Origin: Cryptomeria japonica
Taxonomy: Eukaryota > Streptophyta > Pinopsida > Cupressales > Cupressaceae
Direction: 5' to 3'
NCBI RefSeq assembly: GCF_030272615.1
Contig: NC_081410.1
Span: 287,245,957-287,309,956, forward strand
DNA length: 64,000 nt
The translations under genes were made by a program, and so were the position numbers. This document shows, in pieces, positions 49,014-59,539 of this stretch (its first letter is position 1; every line of letters begins with the position of its first letter). A model generated the notes under the pieces. That model saw only the letters and a list, made by a program, of their open reading frames with translations. It was not told the DNA's origin and ran no database searches.

Positions 49014-49348
49014 TTTTGATGTTTTTCAAAAAGGGGGAGTATAGTGTATACAAGAGAAGTATATCGAGCAGATCAACATATTCAAGTATACAGATAATTT
49101 TGACAGGGGGAGCAGTGATCACCGAGCAGTGAACTGAGCAGTGAATACTGAATATTGATCACAATGCATGCATAATCAGAGTTATGTACAGTATATTGAT
49201 AAGGGGAGTATATCCGAGTATACTATTTTATTGACAATTGTATATACTATCAGTTTAGTCAAAATTTTGTAAGTATATAGATTTTTTGAGTTATGAATTT
49301 GAAAGAAGTTTTGTCAAACATTTCAAAACTAATGTCAAAAGGGGAGAT
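49014..49348 (+). other. Element D 3' tail with repeated PPT-like motifs
   Basis: Non-coding. It contains AAAAAGGGGGAG (about 49029), CAGGGGGAGCAG (about 49103), AAGGGGAGTA (about 49201) and the terminal AAAAGGGGAGAT (49337-49348) directly before the 3' LTR. The last is the functional polypurine tract by position. Confidence 0.75.
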
Positions 49349-50525
49349 TGTTACTATTTACTAAGTTGTCATTAGTTTTATGTCCAAAGTCATTCTATAT
49401 ACTCTAGTCGGTTATTACTATTGAAATATTTAGTCGGTAAGCACAAAGCAGTCGGTTACAGAAGTTACAAGTCACATACTTTAGTATACACCGAGCTGTC
49501 TACCGAGTAACGTTCTATGACTACCGAGCAGCAAAGATGGTATACCGAGCTGATACACACCAAGTGAAACGTGTTACCAGATTCATTGAACCTAGACACA
49601 TATGGGAAACATGTTACAAAGATCGAGGAACAAGAAACCGTTAACACATTGAAAATTGCACCTTAAGATTTTGTATGATTTTGAGGACATCTATCCAATG
49701 AAATAATTTTTATGGTTATTCATTTAATGAATCATGTTTGTAAGATCGAAGCATGAACAAGATCACCGCTACAAGAGATCTATTTATACAACATGAATTG
49801 AGGATCAAATATGTGTGTGAAGCAAGACATATGTGAAAAGCAAAATCATGGGAAAGCACTGAGTGTTATGACTGTTACAGATACAGAGAGGTCACCAAGA
49901 AGGATTTCAGAGAACAGTCAAGGAACAGAGTAAATAGAAAGGTTTACCGAGTTAATTTATGATTTACCGAGGTATGTTATAAGCAAGGTAATTTCATTTT
50001 GAGCACATAGAATCTGCTATAACATTTCAGATGTGAAGTTGCAGATATTTTGTAAGATTTTGAATGTAATATTTTGAGTTGTAAGAGAAACCTTTAATAG
50101 GGTAAAAGACTCTAACAAAGTCTATAAATTGTAAAGCCTTTAACTAGGTGCAACATTTTAGGATAAGTGTTGTAAAATCCTTTAGCAAGGTAGATCTAAA
50201 GATCTTGATACTCCTAACAGGGTGAGTTATCAGAAATAGCTAAACATGTAGCTCTAACCGAGCAACCTTTATTATTGTAGTAGTGAAGTTGTGGGTGCCA
50301 TCCCCACCACAGTTTTTCTCTCTAACAAGGAGTTTCTGCGTAACCAAAATATATGTGTTATGGAGTGAATCATGTATGATTGTTATCTATTTGTTTTAGC
50401 ATTATATTATGTTTCAGCAATATTCAGTTTATGCTTAATAGTAAAGTTATTGTTGAAGAAAAGATTTGAAGTATTGATTCACCCCTCCCCTCTCAGTACA
50501 TTAGCTTTCCATATTGGGCCTAACA
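49349..50525 (+). mobile_element. Element D, 3' LTR
   Basis: TGTTACTATTTAC to CCTAACA, 1,177 bp, the fuller copy. The about 235 bp missing from the 5' LTR includes CCTTTAATAGGGTAAAAGAC and similar 'CCTTTAACTAGGT' words. It is followed by the resumed 3' end of element B. Confidence 0.85.
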
Positions 50526-50785
50526 ACTGTGTGGTTCAGTGGATTTATGATTTTTCTTTGATGTTTATGTCAGATTTTTGGCATTGATGTCAAAGGGGGA
50601 GAGATATATGTGAAAAACAGAGCTTAACAGTGAAATCATTCACAGGGGGAGTTTGTTAACTACATTGTAATATCATCTTATGGGAGATTGTTGGCTGTCT
50701 TCCTTTGGGGGAGACTTGTTTGGTATTTCTTGGTACTTGGATGTTTTTCACAACTAGTGTTGCCATCAATGCCAAAGGGGGAGAT
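50526..50785 (+). mobile_element. Copia B 3' internal tail and PPT
   Basis: The sequence interrupted by D resumes here and contains four PPT-like motifs (GTCAAAGGGGGAGAG near 50588, CACAGGGGGAG near 50641, TTTGGGGGAGAC near 50703, and the terminal CAAAGGGGGAGAT at 50773-50785). The last ~70 bp match, in reverse, the inverted tail at 37189-37259. Confidence 0.8.
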
Positions 50786-52071
50786 TGTTGGCAAATTGGA
50801 GGAATTTCAATTATGTGTTGTATTGATGTTTTGTCATTGATGGCAACACCGACTGTTTTGGTCGTTTATCGGTTTCCAGTAGGTTCTGGTAGAGCAGTTG
50901 GATCATGATATTAATCTGTTATGCTTCGGTATGCTTCGGTTTGTGGAATTGGTTTGGATCTGTCATTCATGCTATTCAAATGTGTATTATGATCATTTGG
51001 TTCAGGATTTGATGACTCAGGAGCTATCATTTGGTAAGCCTTTTGGTCAATGATAAGGGTTTTATCGACATAGCTTTGTTGAAGATATTTTGATGCACTT
51101 GATAAGTGGTGTTGGTGCGGCTTCTAGATGGCTTTCTGGATGTTGTTGGTTATCTTGTTTGTGTTCTTGTTGATCAGTGGTGTTGGTGCGGCTTCTAGAT
51201 GGCTTTCGGGATGTTGTTGGTTATCTTGTTTGTGTTCCTATTGACCAGTGGTGTTGGATTTGGATATAGACCTAATGCTATCTTATTTGGCTAGGTTATG
51301 GACCAGTTTATGTAACGTGTTGGTGGACAATCCCGATGCATTTCCGTTTGTATCTATTGATTGGATTATGTTGTTTCAGTCTTAGGATGACTTGGTTGAT
51401 CATTGGATTGCAGGTTTATGTTATGAATTTTTGTCTTATGTTTTAGGTGGCCAACCTAATTGTTTAGGTCCCGGGTTGGTATAAATATGATGTAAGATCT
51501 CTTTGTAGATCATGGGCATATTCGTGGGTTTTTGGGTTATAGGATTATCTATGTGCGAATAAGGTTGTAATCATATGCAGAGGTTTTGGTTGATAATAGG
51601 TGATCGAATTGGGTTGGTGAAAGAGGTTTAAGACCTCTGGTACTGAGCTTAATCGAAACTGTATTCAAGCATAGGAGATGCTATTCTTGCAGTTCACTCT
51701 TCTTTTCAAATTGTAGTTTGGATTTATTTTGTAGTCAGTGAGGCTCCTTTTGTGATGAGTAGTGCGCTCTAGGCTATTGGCCTTCCTGCATGTGCATGCC
51801 CCTCTTTTTGTAATCACATACTTATTGCAGAAGTATTATCTGACTGTGGGTAGGCTTCCCACCGTGGTTTTTCCCTTTATCAGTTTTCCACGTACAAATC
51901 TCGGTGTTATCTTTTGTGGATGGTTGGTAAATGTTCTATGGTTTATATTTGTGCTTAACTGTTATATCTGCTATTCCAATAATAAGGTTTTAATGCTTAA
52001 AGTTCTATAATATGTTGACAACTAATTCACCCCCCTCTCAGTTGTCCTCTAGTTATCTGAGCTGTCTAACA
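50786..52071 (+). mobile_element. Copia element B, 3' LTR
   Basis: TGTTGGCAAATTGG to CTGTCTAACA, 1,286 bp. It contains a 71-bp tandem duplication (51108-51178 and 51179-51249) absent from the other two LTR copies, and a region near 50861-50940 that the 5' LTR has lost. It is followed by AGATA. Confidence 0.88.
51108..51249 (+). repeat. 71-bp tandem duplication in 3' LTR
   Basis: Two copies of a GGTGTTGGTGCGGCTTCTAG... unit differing at only a few positions, so it formed after integration or in the parental RNA. Confidence 0.85.
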
Positions 52072-52076
52072 AGATA
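52072..52076. repeat. Target-site duplication AGATA, right copy
   Basis: Matches 35973-35977. The 5 bp left of the plus-strand 5' LTR (ACAAT) do not match, so the duplication pairs the inverted LTR with the 3' LTR. Confidence 0.75.
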
Positions 52077-53411
52077 TACAATAGCATGAGTGAGAACAAA
52101 GTGATGGAAATATTAGTAAATATGGGAAACATTAGAATATATGAGTTTTTCAATGTGGTAGATGTTGGGATTAAGGTGTTTCAACCTTTGAAAACTATAA
52201 CATTAATTTTGTTATATTTATTTATTATTTTAATTTATTTATTTCCTACAAATGTCTAGTCATCTAGTGAGATCCACACTTGGTGGCATCCTATTTGGTG
52301 ATGACTATATGACACATATGTTGCATATGTTGAGGTAGGCATCCCACTTTGAGGATGTTGACAAGTATTAGCTTATGATAGAATGGACAAGTGGCAAGAG
52401 ATACCTTTTGCATGGAGAAGGTGGGAGTCCAAGTTGGGTTATGACAAGTTGTAAGAGAATAAGCTGGTAGTAGCCATTTATGACAAATTCTCTTATAGTT
52501 ATAAGTGTTGTAAGTTATGATAGTTGTAAGATGCATAAGAGCATCTGTCATACCTCCAAATAGTAAATTTTGGGTGGCCAACTTAGGAGGTTTGAATGGG
52601 GAGTCATTTGGAGGTGTACATGTGTCATTTGCATATTTTTCAATGGCCAAAACATAGGGTTAAATGCTTTTCATAACCCCATCTTCTTGATTCATCTAGA
52701 AACTTCCTTTGTTGTTGTATTTCTCTATAAAAGGTAACCTTGGAGAGTATTAGTCATGTTGTGTATTGTAGGTGAAAGTGGTATGTTGCTAGAATTAATC
52801 CAAATTGTGGGTTGTTGTAGACTCTTATTGAAGAAGCTAAGAGTTAATATTATATTGTAAGAATTTGTTTACTAGAATACAAAGTACTGTTCTTTTGGAG
52901 TGTGGGGGTTTTCACCCAAAAGGGTTTTCCATGATATATCTTGTGTTCATTATGTTTATCTTTATGCATGTTCATTATCTCCTTGTAAATGTGTTTATTA
53001 TTCTATAATAGTTAAGACTTGTAAAGAAAGTTTGCATTATAATAGTCAAGACTTGTAAAGAAAATTTGCATTATCTCCCCCATTAGATTAGTGTTAGGAA
53101 GCATTTTTCGCACTTTAGCTTCCTTTTAGTAGTAAGAATAGATGAGCGAGGAATAAAAAGGAGTGTATAGAGCTTAGAATTTGTAAAGAAAGTTATCATG
53201 TAGAAATGAAGGACAATGAAGACAAATATTGTAATAGTGTAATCACTTATTTTTATTGGAATAAAGTTATTTTCTTTTAATTTTACAAGCAATGAGTTGA
53301 GGTGAGAAACAAAGAGACTTTGTTTCTAAATTGCAAATAAGAGAGTATGTCCTACATCATTTGACACAATACACTTTATTTTGACCAATTTATTTTGTCC
53401 CGATGGTGTAG
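52077..53411. other. Unassigned AT-rich interval
   Basis: No gene or recognisable element. A tandem pair near 52999-53067 (AGTTAAGACTTGTAAAGAAA and AGTCAAGACTTGTAAAGAAA, about 40 bp apart) is the only visible repeat. Confidence 0.45.
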
Positions 53412-53660
53412 TGTCATAAAATTGCGACCCTAGCAATTTTTGATTCCATTAGGGTCCTCACATACATGAGTTTGAATCCTCTAGCTTGATCGGAGACCAG
53501 AGATTGCTCAACCTTCAGAAACAACTTCTTCCTTGGCCTCTGCATCACCCCATCCGCACTCTGCCCTAGAGAAAGGGGTAGGATAGGGGTGTGGCACCAC
53601 TATCCCCCCTTGGACAAGGGCGTGGAGCAAAGAGAAAACACAAAATGAAGCTGGAGGTGG
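53412..53660 (+). mobile_element. LTR fragment related to solo LTR G
   Basis: TGTCATAAAATTGCGACCCT followed by AGCAATTTTTGATTCCATTAGG resembles, with gaps, the minus-strand start of the LTR at 15008 (TGTAGCGTCCTAAAATTGCG). A hairpin (GGATAGGGGTG with CACCACTATCC) lies at 53581-53605. The right limit is unclear. Confidence 0.45.
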
Positions 53661-54409
53661 ACATTATTAGCTTGAGGATGAAAGACAAAAAATTCACCCA
53701 TGACTTAGCTAGAACAAACAATCAAATCAGGAAATGTTTGTTTGCAATTTAACATTTAGAGAGCGGTCATGTGCGAAGTGATTAAAGGAATAAAAAAACA
53801 CACTGCCAATCCAAAACTGAACAACGCATGGAGAAGAAGAGGTGGCCAAAAATATTGGAAGCAGTACAAGACCATGACTACTTCATCAACCAACTTAATA
53901 TGTGTCCAAAAGAAAACAATTCATTTGCACAAGCCAATATACGAACCCATGCACCGACTTCCATAAGATGTAAAAGGAGGCATCTAACTTGACAAAAAAA
54001 TTGATGAAAAATGGAATAACTTCCCTTTCAAGGCTCTTTCAAAAGAATCAACACACAAATACATGTACCGAAGAAAGATTAGAATAAAAAATGGATATGA
54101 TGTGATTTTACCACCTGTCGCCACATCACGTTAGCTGGAAGATGATATAACCAAGCTCAAATAAAACTCAAATCCAGCCTAATAATCTGGAGTGAAAGAG
54201 AAATCTTTCAACTGACAATGAACACTTAATACTCTCATTTTACTAACTCCACATGCATAAGTTTTTTAAGATCTGCCTTCTGCAACACATCCGAGGGAGA
54301 TATAATATGTACCCCATCTTTCATCCTTTTATATTACCACTTCATCTACAACTAGTTTGTTAAGGTCTGCAATCTCCTTGACTTCAATGGGAGATAAGAT
54401 CTATTCACC
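53661..54409. other. Unassigned; may include LINE-2 3' UTR
   Basis: No coding motif. It lies immediately 3' (on the minus strand) of the RNase H of the LINE below, so part may be its 3' untranslated tail. No poly(T) tract is evident. Confidence 0.35.
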
Positions 54410-56463
54410 TTCCTAAAGGCTGCAACCTTGATATATCCAGACAATTTGCAACATGGTTAGCTTCTCTAAAACAATGCATAATAGAATAATGCTTAATTTT
54501 TTTGAAGATTGAGACGGCTTCTTGAATAATGTAGTTTATTTTCCAGCTTGGCAACTCAAATTCCTTAAGAGCCAAAAAACATTCATGGAGTTCCCCTCAA
54601 TCACCAGGTTCTGAATATGGTACCCTAGGGCAGTTTGACACCCAACAATAATGCTTTAGCCTTTGGTAAATCATTAGTTCCATTTTGAATTCTTGCTTTC
54701 CCTATTGTGATGACATATCTTTTGTGGTCTCTAATAACACACCCAATTCTTGAGACAGTTGGGTTGCCTTTAGAAGCACCGTCAAGTTTAGTTTGCAGAA
54801 CTCAATTGGAGGGGGAGTCCATCTAATCTCCTTCCTATTTATCCTCATTTTTGAGTTGTTCATGAAACTTCCTTTGAAAGGGAGTTTTACCAACTTCCAT
54901 TTTGAAAGAATCTCACTATCTCAAGAAGTAAATTGTGAGTCTAGATTCTTATTATTCATTGTATGAGCATTTACAACCTCTGAGATGTTATTCTCAATTC
55001 TGGAAGTTACCTCCTCAAAGCTACCTTTTCCCTTCCGAATGATCTGCTTGTTTCTTTCCCACCAAACATTTCAAATGATGAGAGTAGGAGAAGCTTCCCA
55101 AATTACTGAGAAGAAAGACTCTCTAAACAACTATGGCCAAGACTTGAATACATCTTTCAGATTCAATTGCAATGGGGATTCCCAGTGAAGCTTTCTCATA
55201 ACCCATTTCCAACAACCTTGAACATAGTCATAATTAAGAAGAGGGTGGTTCATTGTCTCAATAATTTAATCACACAAAATAAATTTAAAGGGATGGGTGG
55301 GGCCAAGCAATGAAAGTCTATCACTAGTTAAAATTTTGCCTTTTAGATCCAACCATGCAAAGGCCCTCGCTTTTTGAAGGTTGGCCCCATTCCAACAAAA
55401 GGAAAAACTTCTAGATACAACGTCAATGTCAGAGGTCATTAGAGACTTATAACCCTATTTAACTAAATATGCACCCATGTTGGAGGTTAACCAAATAGGT
55501 TCATCTTTATAATTATTGAAGTGAATCACTCTCTTTTTGAGTTCCTACCATAAGAGCTTCTTTTTAATACTAGGAGCCGTAGCAAGGTCCAAAATTTTCC
55601 AATGTACTAACCAATACCCATCCATCCAATAACTAAGAAAATAATCCTTAACTAGACAACATCAAGAAGACTTCAACTGAGCTTTGAGATCCCCAATATC
55701 TTGTAATTGTTCCAAAGTGGGGAGACCATTCCAAGAGTCCTCCAAAAATATTTTTTACTTACAATCATCTACAATCCAAGATAGGTTTGGTAAAAAAATT
55801 GTTCTACATTTCACCAAAAAATTCCACATCTGGCTTCTAGAAGGAGGATCAAATATAGAGAAAATAATTTTTGGGTCCTATAAGTCTATATACTTTTCTC
55901 TTATAATTGATGACCAGAACGAATCACCTTCCTTATACAATTTCTAAACAAGCTTACCGGCCAAGGATAGATTTCTCTCATCAAAATTGTGGATCCCTGC
56001 TCCCCCCAAGTCCTTTGAGAAACAAACAAAATCACAAGCCAACAAGTGGATTTTATTTTTACTTTCCCTATTCCAATTCTATAGATTTTTTTTCAGAATA
56101 GATTCTAAATCTGACTTAACCTTCTTAGGCATAGGAAGGACAGACATGACATATTTTGGTATAGCTAGCACTTTTTTGATTAGAATAATTAAACCTGCTA
56201 AAGAAACCCAGGTATTCTTCCAGGATACAATTCTACTCTTAATTGAGTCTACAATGGGAGACCAGGATCTTGATTTATTGGTCCCTAAAAATAAAGGGAT
56301 ACCAAGATACTTACAAGGCAAAGTTCCCTGTTTGAAGCCAAGGATATCAGTTAATCTATTCATCAATGTGGAGGAGCAATTGAAGAAAAAAACATTTAAC
56401 TTAGAAGCATTCACATTATGACTAGAACGATCCAAAATTAGAAGTTTACAAAACAATTGCACT
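54410..56463 (-). pseudogene. 5'-truncated plant L1-type LINE (RT C-terminus and RNase H)
   Basis: From 56463 downward the minus strand encodes the last part of a plant LINE RT: GFKQGTLPCKYLGIPLFLG, SWSPIVDSIKSRIVSWKNTW, GLIILIKKVLAIPKYVMSVL. Then follow the long connector (GGAGIHNFDERNLSLAGKLV, ARAFAWLDLKGKILTSDRLS, VWWERNKQII) and an RNase H (IRWTPPPIEFCKLNL; later CFREANHVANCL). Endonuclease and catalytic RT motifs are absent, as in 5'-truncated insertions. Stops and frameshifts are numerous. It differs in type from the LINE at 9100-35600, which lacks this RNase H signature. Confidence 0.8.
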
Positions 56464-57258
56464 CAACTCCTAATTGTAGATTTTTCCTGATCCAACATAA
56501 TTGCGTGATTATGTATTTTAACCGTTGAAATTACAGAAAATTAGAGTTCACTTATTCTTTATCCAGATTAAAAAGACATAAAAAAAAACTTAAATATTGT
56601 AATTAGAAAACTCAAAGAATCAAAATACTGAAAAGAATTATGAGACATAAAAGAAGAAGAGAGATCATGCTTGATAATGGAGTTTTATCATTTAGAGCTA
56701 TGTCTCTGAGTCCGCTTCTCAATGAGGAACCACTTTATTAATGATGCCAAGCAATTACGACTTCTGTACATCACTCAAGCTTTAGTCCTGCACCAGAATC
56801 TCTCACAGTCTCTATTTTGCACCTAAAGTCACCTTCTTACTCTTCTGCTTAGGTTAGGCTTCAATTTTGCCTCATAACCCAGTTACAAAGGAAAATATTA
56901 CAAAATGACAATGTCTTTTTGCTTGGAAAAATCCTCCCAATTGACTAATTCTCTTCAAGAGAATTTCTTGTCAAAAATCACTTCAATGAAAAATCAAACA
57001 CATACACCCCCCTTTTATACATAAACAATATGCCATATGGGGTTAAACCACCATAAGTAATAAAAATAACCCCCTTACAACAAAATAACCTTCATATCCC
57101 ATTTACAACCCTTATTGTTTTTATGGTTTTTGGCCTTATTCAAATTAGGGGTTGGTTTAAACCATGGGAGGTTTATTTGTTTAGAAATTAGTTTAATATG
57201 GGAATGAATGTTTAAATATAAAAAAATCTTTGTCCTTTTTAAATCCAAAAACCACAAG
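56464..57258. other. Unassigned AT-rich interval
   Basis: No gene. Contains only short frames and A/T-rich sequence next to the LINE truncation point. Confidence 0.4.
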
Positions 57259-57312
57259 TAGCTCAACGGTTAGGCACACGATCTGGGATATTGGTGATTG
57301 ACTGTTCAAACC
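57259..57312 (+). ncRNA. tRNA-like box A/box B pair, possible SINE head
   Basis: TAGCTCAACGG (57259-57269) fits the Pol III box A consensus, and TGTTCAAACC (57303-57312) is close to box B, with 33 bp between them. No cloverleaf with proper stems and anticodon could be folded by eye, so a functional tRNA is unlikely. A tRNA-derived SINE remnant is the best guess. Confidence 0.35.
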
Positions 57313-57383
57313 GTCAGGCCCCACTTTTTACCTTAAATAGGCTTTTACTTAACTTCAAATAATTAAATGTGCCTCCACATAGC

Positions 57384-58201
57384 TGAAGCAGTCACCGGTA
57401 AGGAGGGACCTCAAAGAGATCAATCCGGACCGGTCAGCAAGAGTAAACACAACGAAAACACACATATATGATGGAGACAATGCAGAACAGGTTATTTTAT
57501 TGCATGAAATTTGATTACATCCAACTGGTAACAATTGGGTTACAACATACCGACACACAAGCCTGGTAGAATAGGTCTCACTGGGACCTTGAATCAAAAG
57601 ATCTATCTTCTATGTACAGTCTAGCTATTTGATTCTTTGATTGATTCTAATTTCCCATTGATTGCATTCTAATTTCCCATTGATTGCATTCTAGAGCATA
57701 ATTATAAATATATATATCGATCCAAAGGATTCAGTCGGCCCAAAATGGATCAAAACCCGAAGAATAAGACCTAACATGAAAATAACAAAGGTCGGCCTCC
57801 GCCAAGAGATTCATCTGGAAAATCTAAAGGATGAAACATAGAAGGTCGGCCATATGCCAAGGAACAACGAGATCAATGTCCAAGACTCCACAAGCTACGA
57901 AATGGGTTCCGGTAGATCACCACAATAGGTTTCAGGAAACTAGTAACAAAGGAACAACCAGTAACAAGAAACTGTCATGGTAACCGGTAGTGGTATCTTG
58001 CTGGAAAGTGTTCCAAATGTGATGCGGTCTGAAAGCAAGAAAGATGATCAAGTCTTCAAGTAGAATCCAACTCCATAGGATCCAGTGAGCCAAAAATGAA
58101 ACACACAGAAAGGAAAAATGAAACTACAAATAGAAAACAAAACATAAAGGAAAATGTTTTTGGTTGATGCAAGATTGCTGTGAATCGGGGATGCTATTGC
58201 A
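57384..58201 (-). mobile_element. Chromovirus C, 3' LTR
   Basis: About 818 bp, from TGAAGCAGTCACCGG to GATGCTATTGCA on the plus strand, homologous to 62813-63590. It carries a 23-bp tandem duplication (ATTTCCCATTGATTGCATTC) near 57650-57695. In the first ~215 aligned bases I count about 23 differences (11%). No polypurine tract is obvious beside it. Confidence 0.85.
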
Positions 58202-59539
58202 TTAGACATCTGGGATTATTGAAAAAGTGAGCCTCTCACTTTGCTGGGTCAGAGGAAAACCAAGGCGGCTTGCCTCTGCTTGATAAATCCAAGATAAATC
58301 TTCAACTGGTCTATCCTTCCACTTCACAAGATATTCCTTATACTCACTGCTTCGGGTATTACACCCAATTATACTGTCCAAAATCTCTTCAATCTGATCT
58401 GGTTCATTCCGGGGCAATTGTTTCTCTAAGTCTGCAACACTGTCCTTACTGAATTATGGTTCATGGTACTTATGAAAATTTGCAATATTGAATATAGGTG
58501 ACATACTTAGACTATCCAGTAGCTCCACTTCATATGCATTTCTAGAATTGAACTTCCTCAAAATCTTACAAGGTCCAAACTTCTTCATTTGCAACTTATT
58601 ATAAGTTCCAACTGAGAATCTCTCTTTTCTCAGATATACCATTACTTCGTTGCCAACTTCAAATTGCTTATGTCTCCTCTTCTCATCTACCTTCTCCTTA
58701 TATTTGTTGTTCATGTCTGCCAAATGCTGTTTAACCTGAATGTGCAATGCTGCCATGTGATCTACAAAATCTTCTGCTTCTGAACTCTTCTTGTCTTCAC
58801 TGCTAATGTCTCTTAATTATGCTATACCTCTAGGGTTCTCTCTGGTAACAATCTCAAAAAGTGTTTTTCTAGTACTTCTATTCACTGAATTCTTGTAGGA
58901 AAACTTTGCTTGTGCAATGGTCAAATCCCAACTTACAGTTTTATCTCCCACTAAACATCTCAACAAGTTTCCCAAACTCCGGTTAACAAATTCTATCTAT
59001 CCATCAGTCTATGGATGAAAAGTAGAACCGAACTTCAAATCTATCTTCATCTTCTTCCAAAGTGTTCTAAAAAAATAGCCAATAAACTTAGTGTCTCGGT
59101 TTGAAACTATTCTCTTAGGTAATCCATGCAATCTCACCACTTCCTTGAAAAATATGCCTGGTACATTTAATGCATCTGATGTCTTCTTACAAGGTATGAA
59201 ATGAGCCATCTTCGAAAATCTATCGATTACCATAAATATAAAATCATTCCATCTTGCTGTCTTAGGCAATCCAAGTACAAAATCCATGCTTATATCCTCC
59301 CAAGGTCTTACTGGTACTATCAAAGGTTTATACAATCCCATATTCTGACTACTACCTTTTGCAACTTGTCAAACTCTACAACTCTACACATATCTCTTAA
59401 CATCCTTATGAATCTAGGGCCAAAAGTATTGCTCACTCACCAATGCAACTATTTTGTCAATGCCAAAATGTCTGGATAAACCTCCACTATGTTTCTTTTT
59501 TATTAGATTCTCTCTCATGGAACTCTTAGGTATGCACAA
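58202..59539 (-). pseudogene. Chromovirus C integrase and chromodomain
   Basis: The minus-strand frame continues from RNase H. HHCC zinc-binding (HSGGLSRHFG...CRV, last Cys replaced by a stop); core [40 protein letters not shown]; and the Glu region HP-stop-TDG-stop-IEF. The GPY/F-like C-terminal region reads KFGPCKILRKFNSRNAYEVE. A C-terminal chromodomain follows (EEILDSIIGCN, EYKEYLVKWKDRPVEDLSWI). The chromodomain assigns the element to the chromoviruses, whose integrases target heterochromatin. TAG stops at 59540, 59009 and 58997 fall at expected glutamines. Confidence 0.85.

Noticed and set aside
42761-50530. Target-site duplication for element D (GCTAT / ACTGT)
   Set aside because: Only 3 of 5 positions match; too weak to claim, though both mismatches are transitions.
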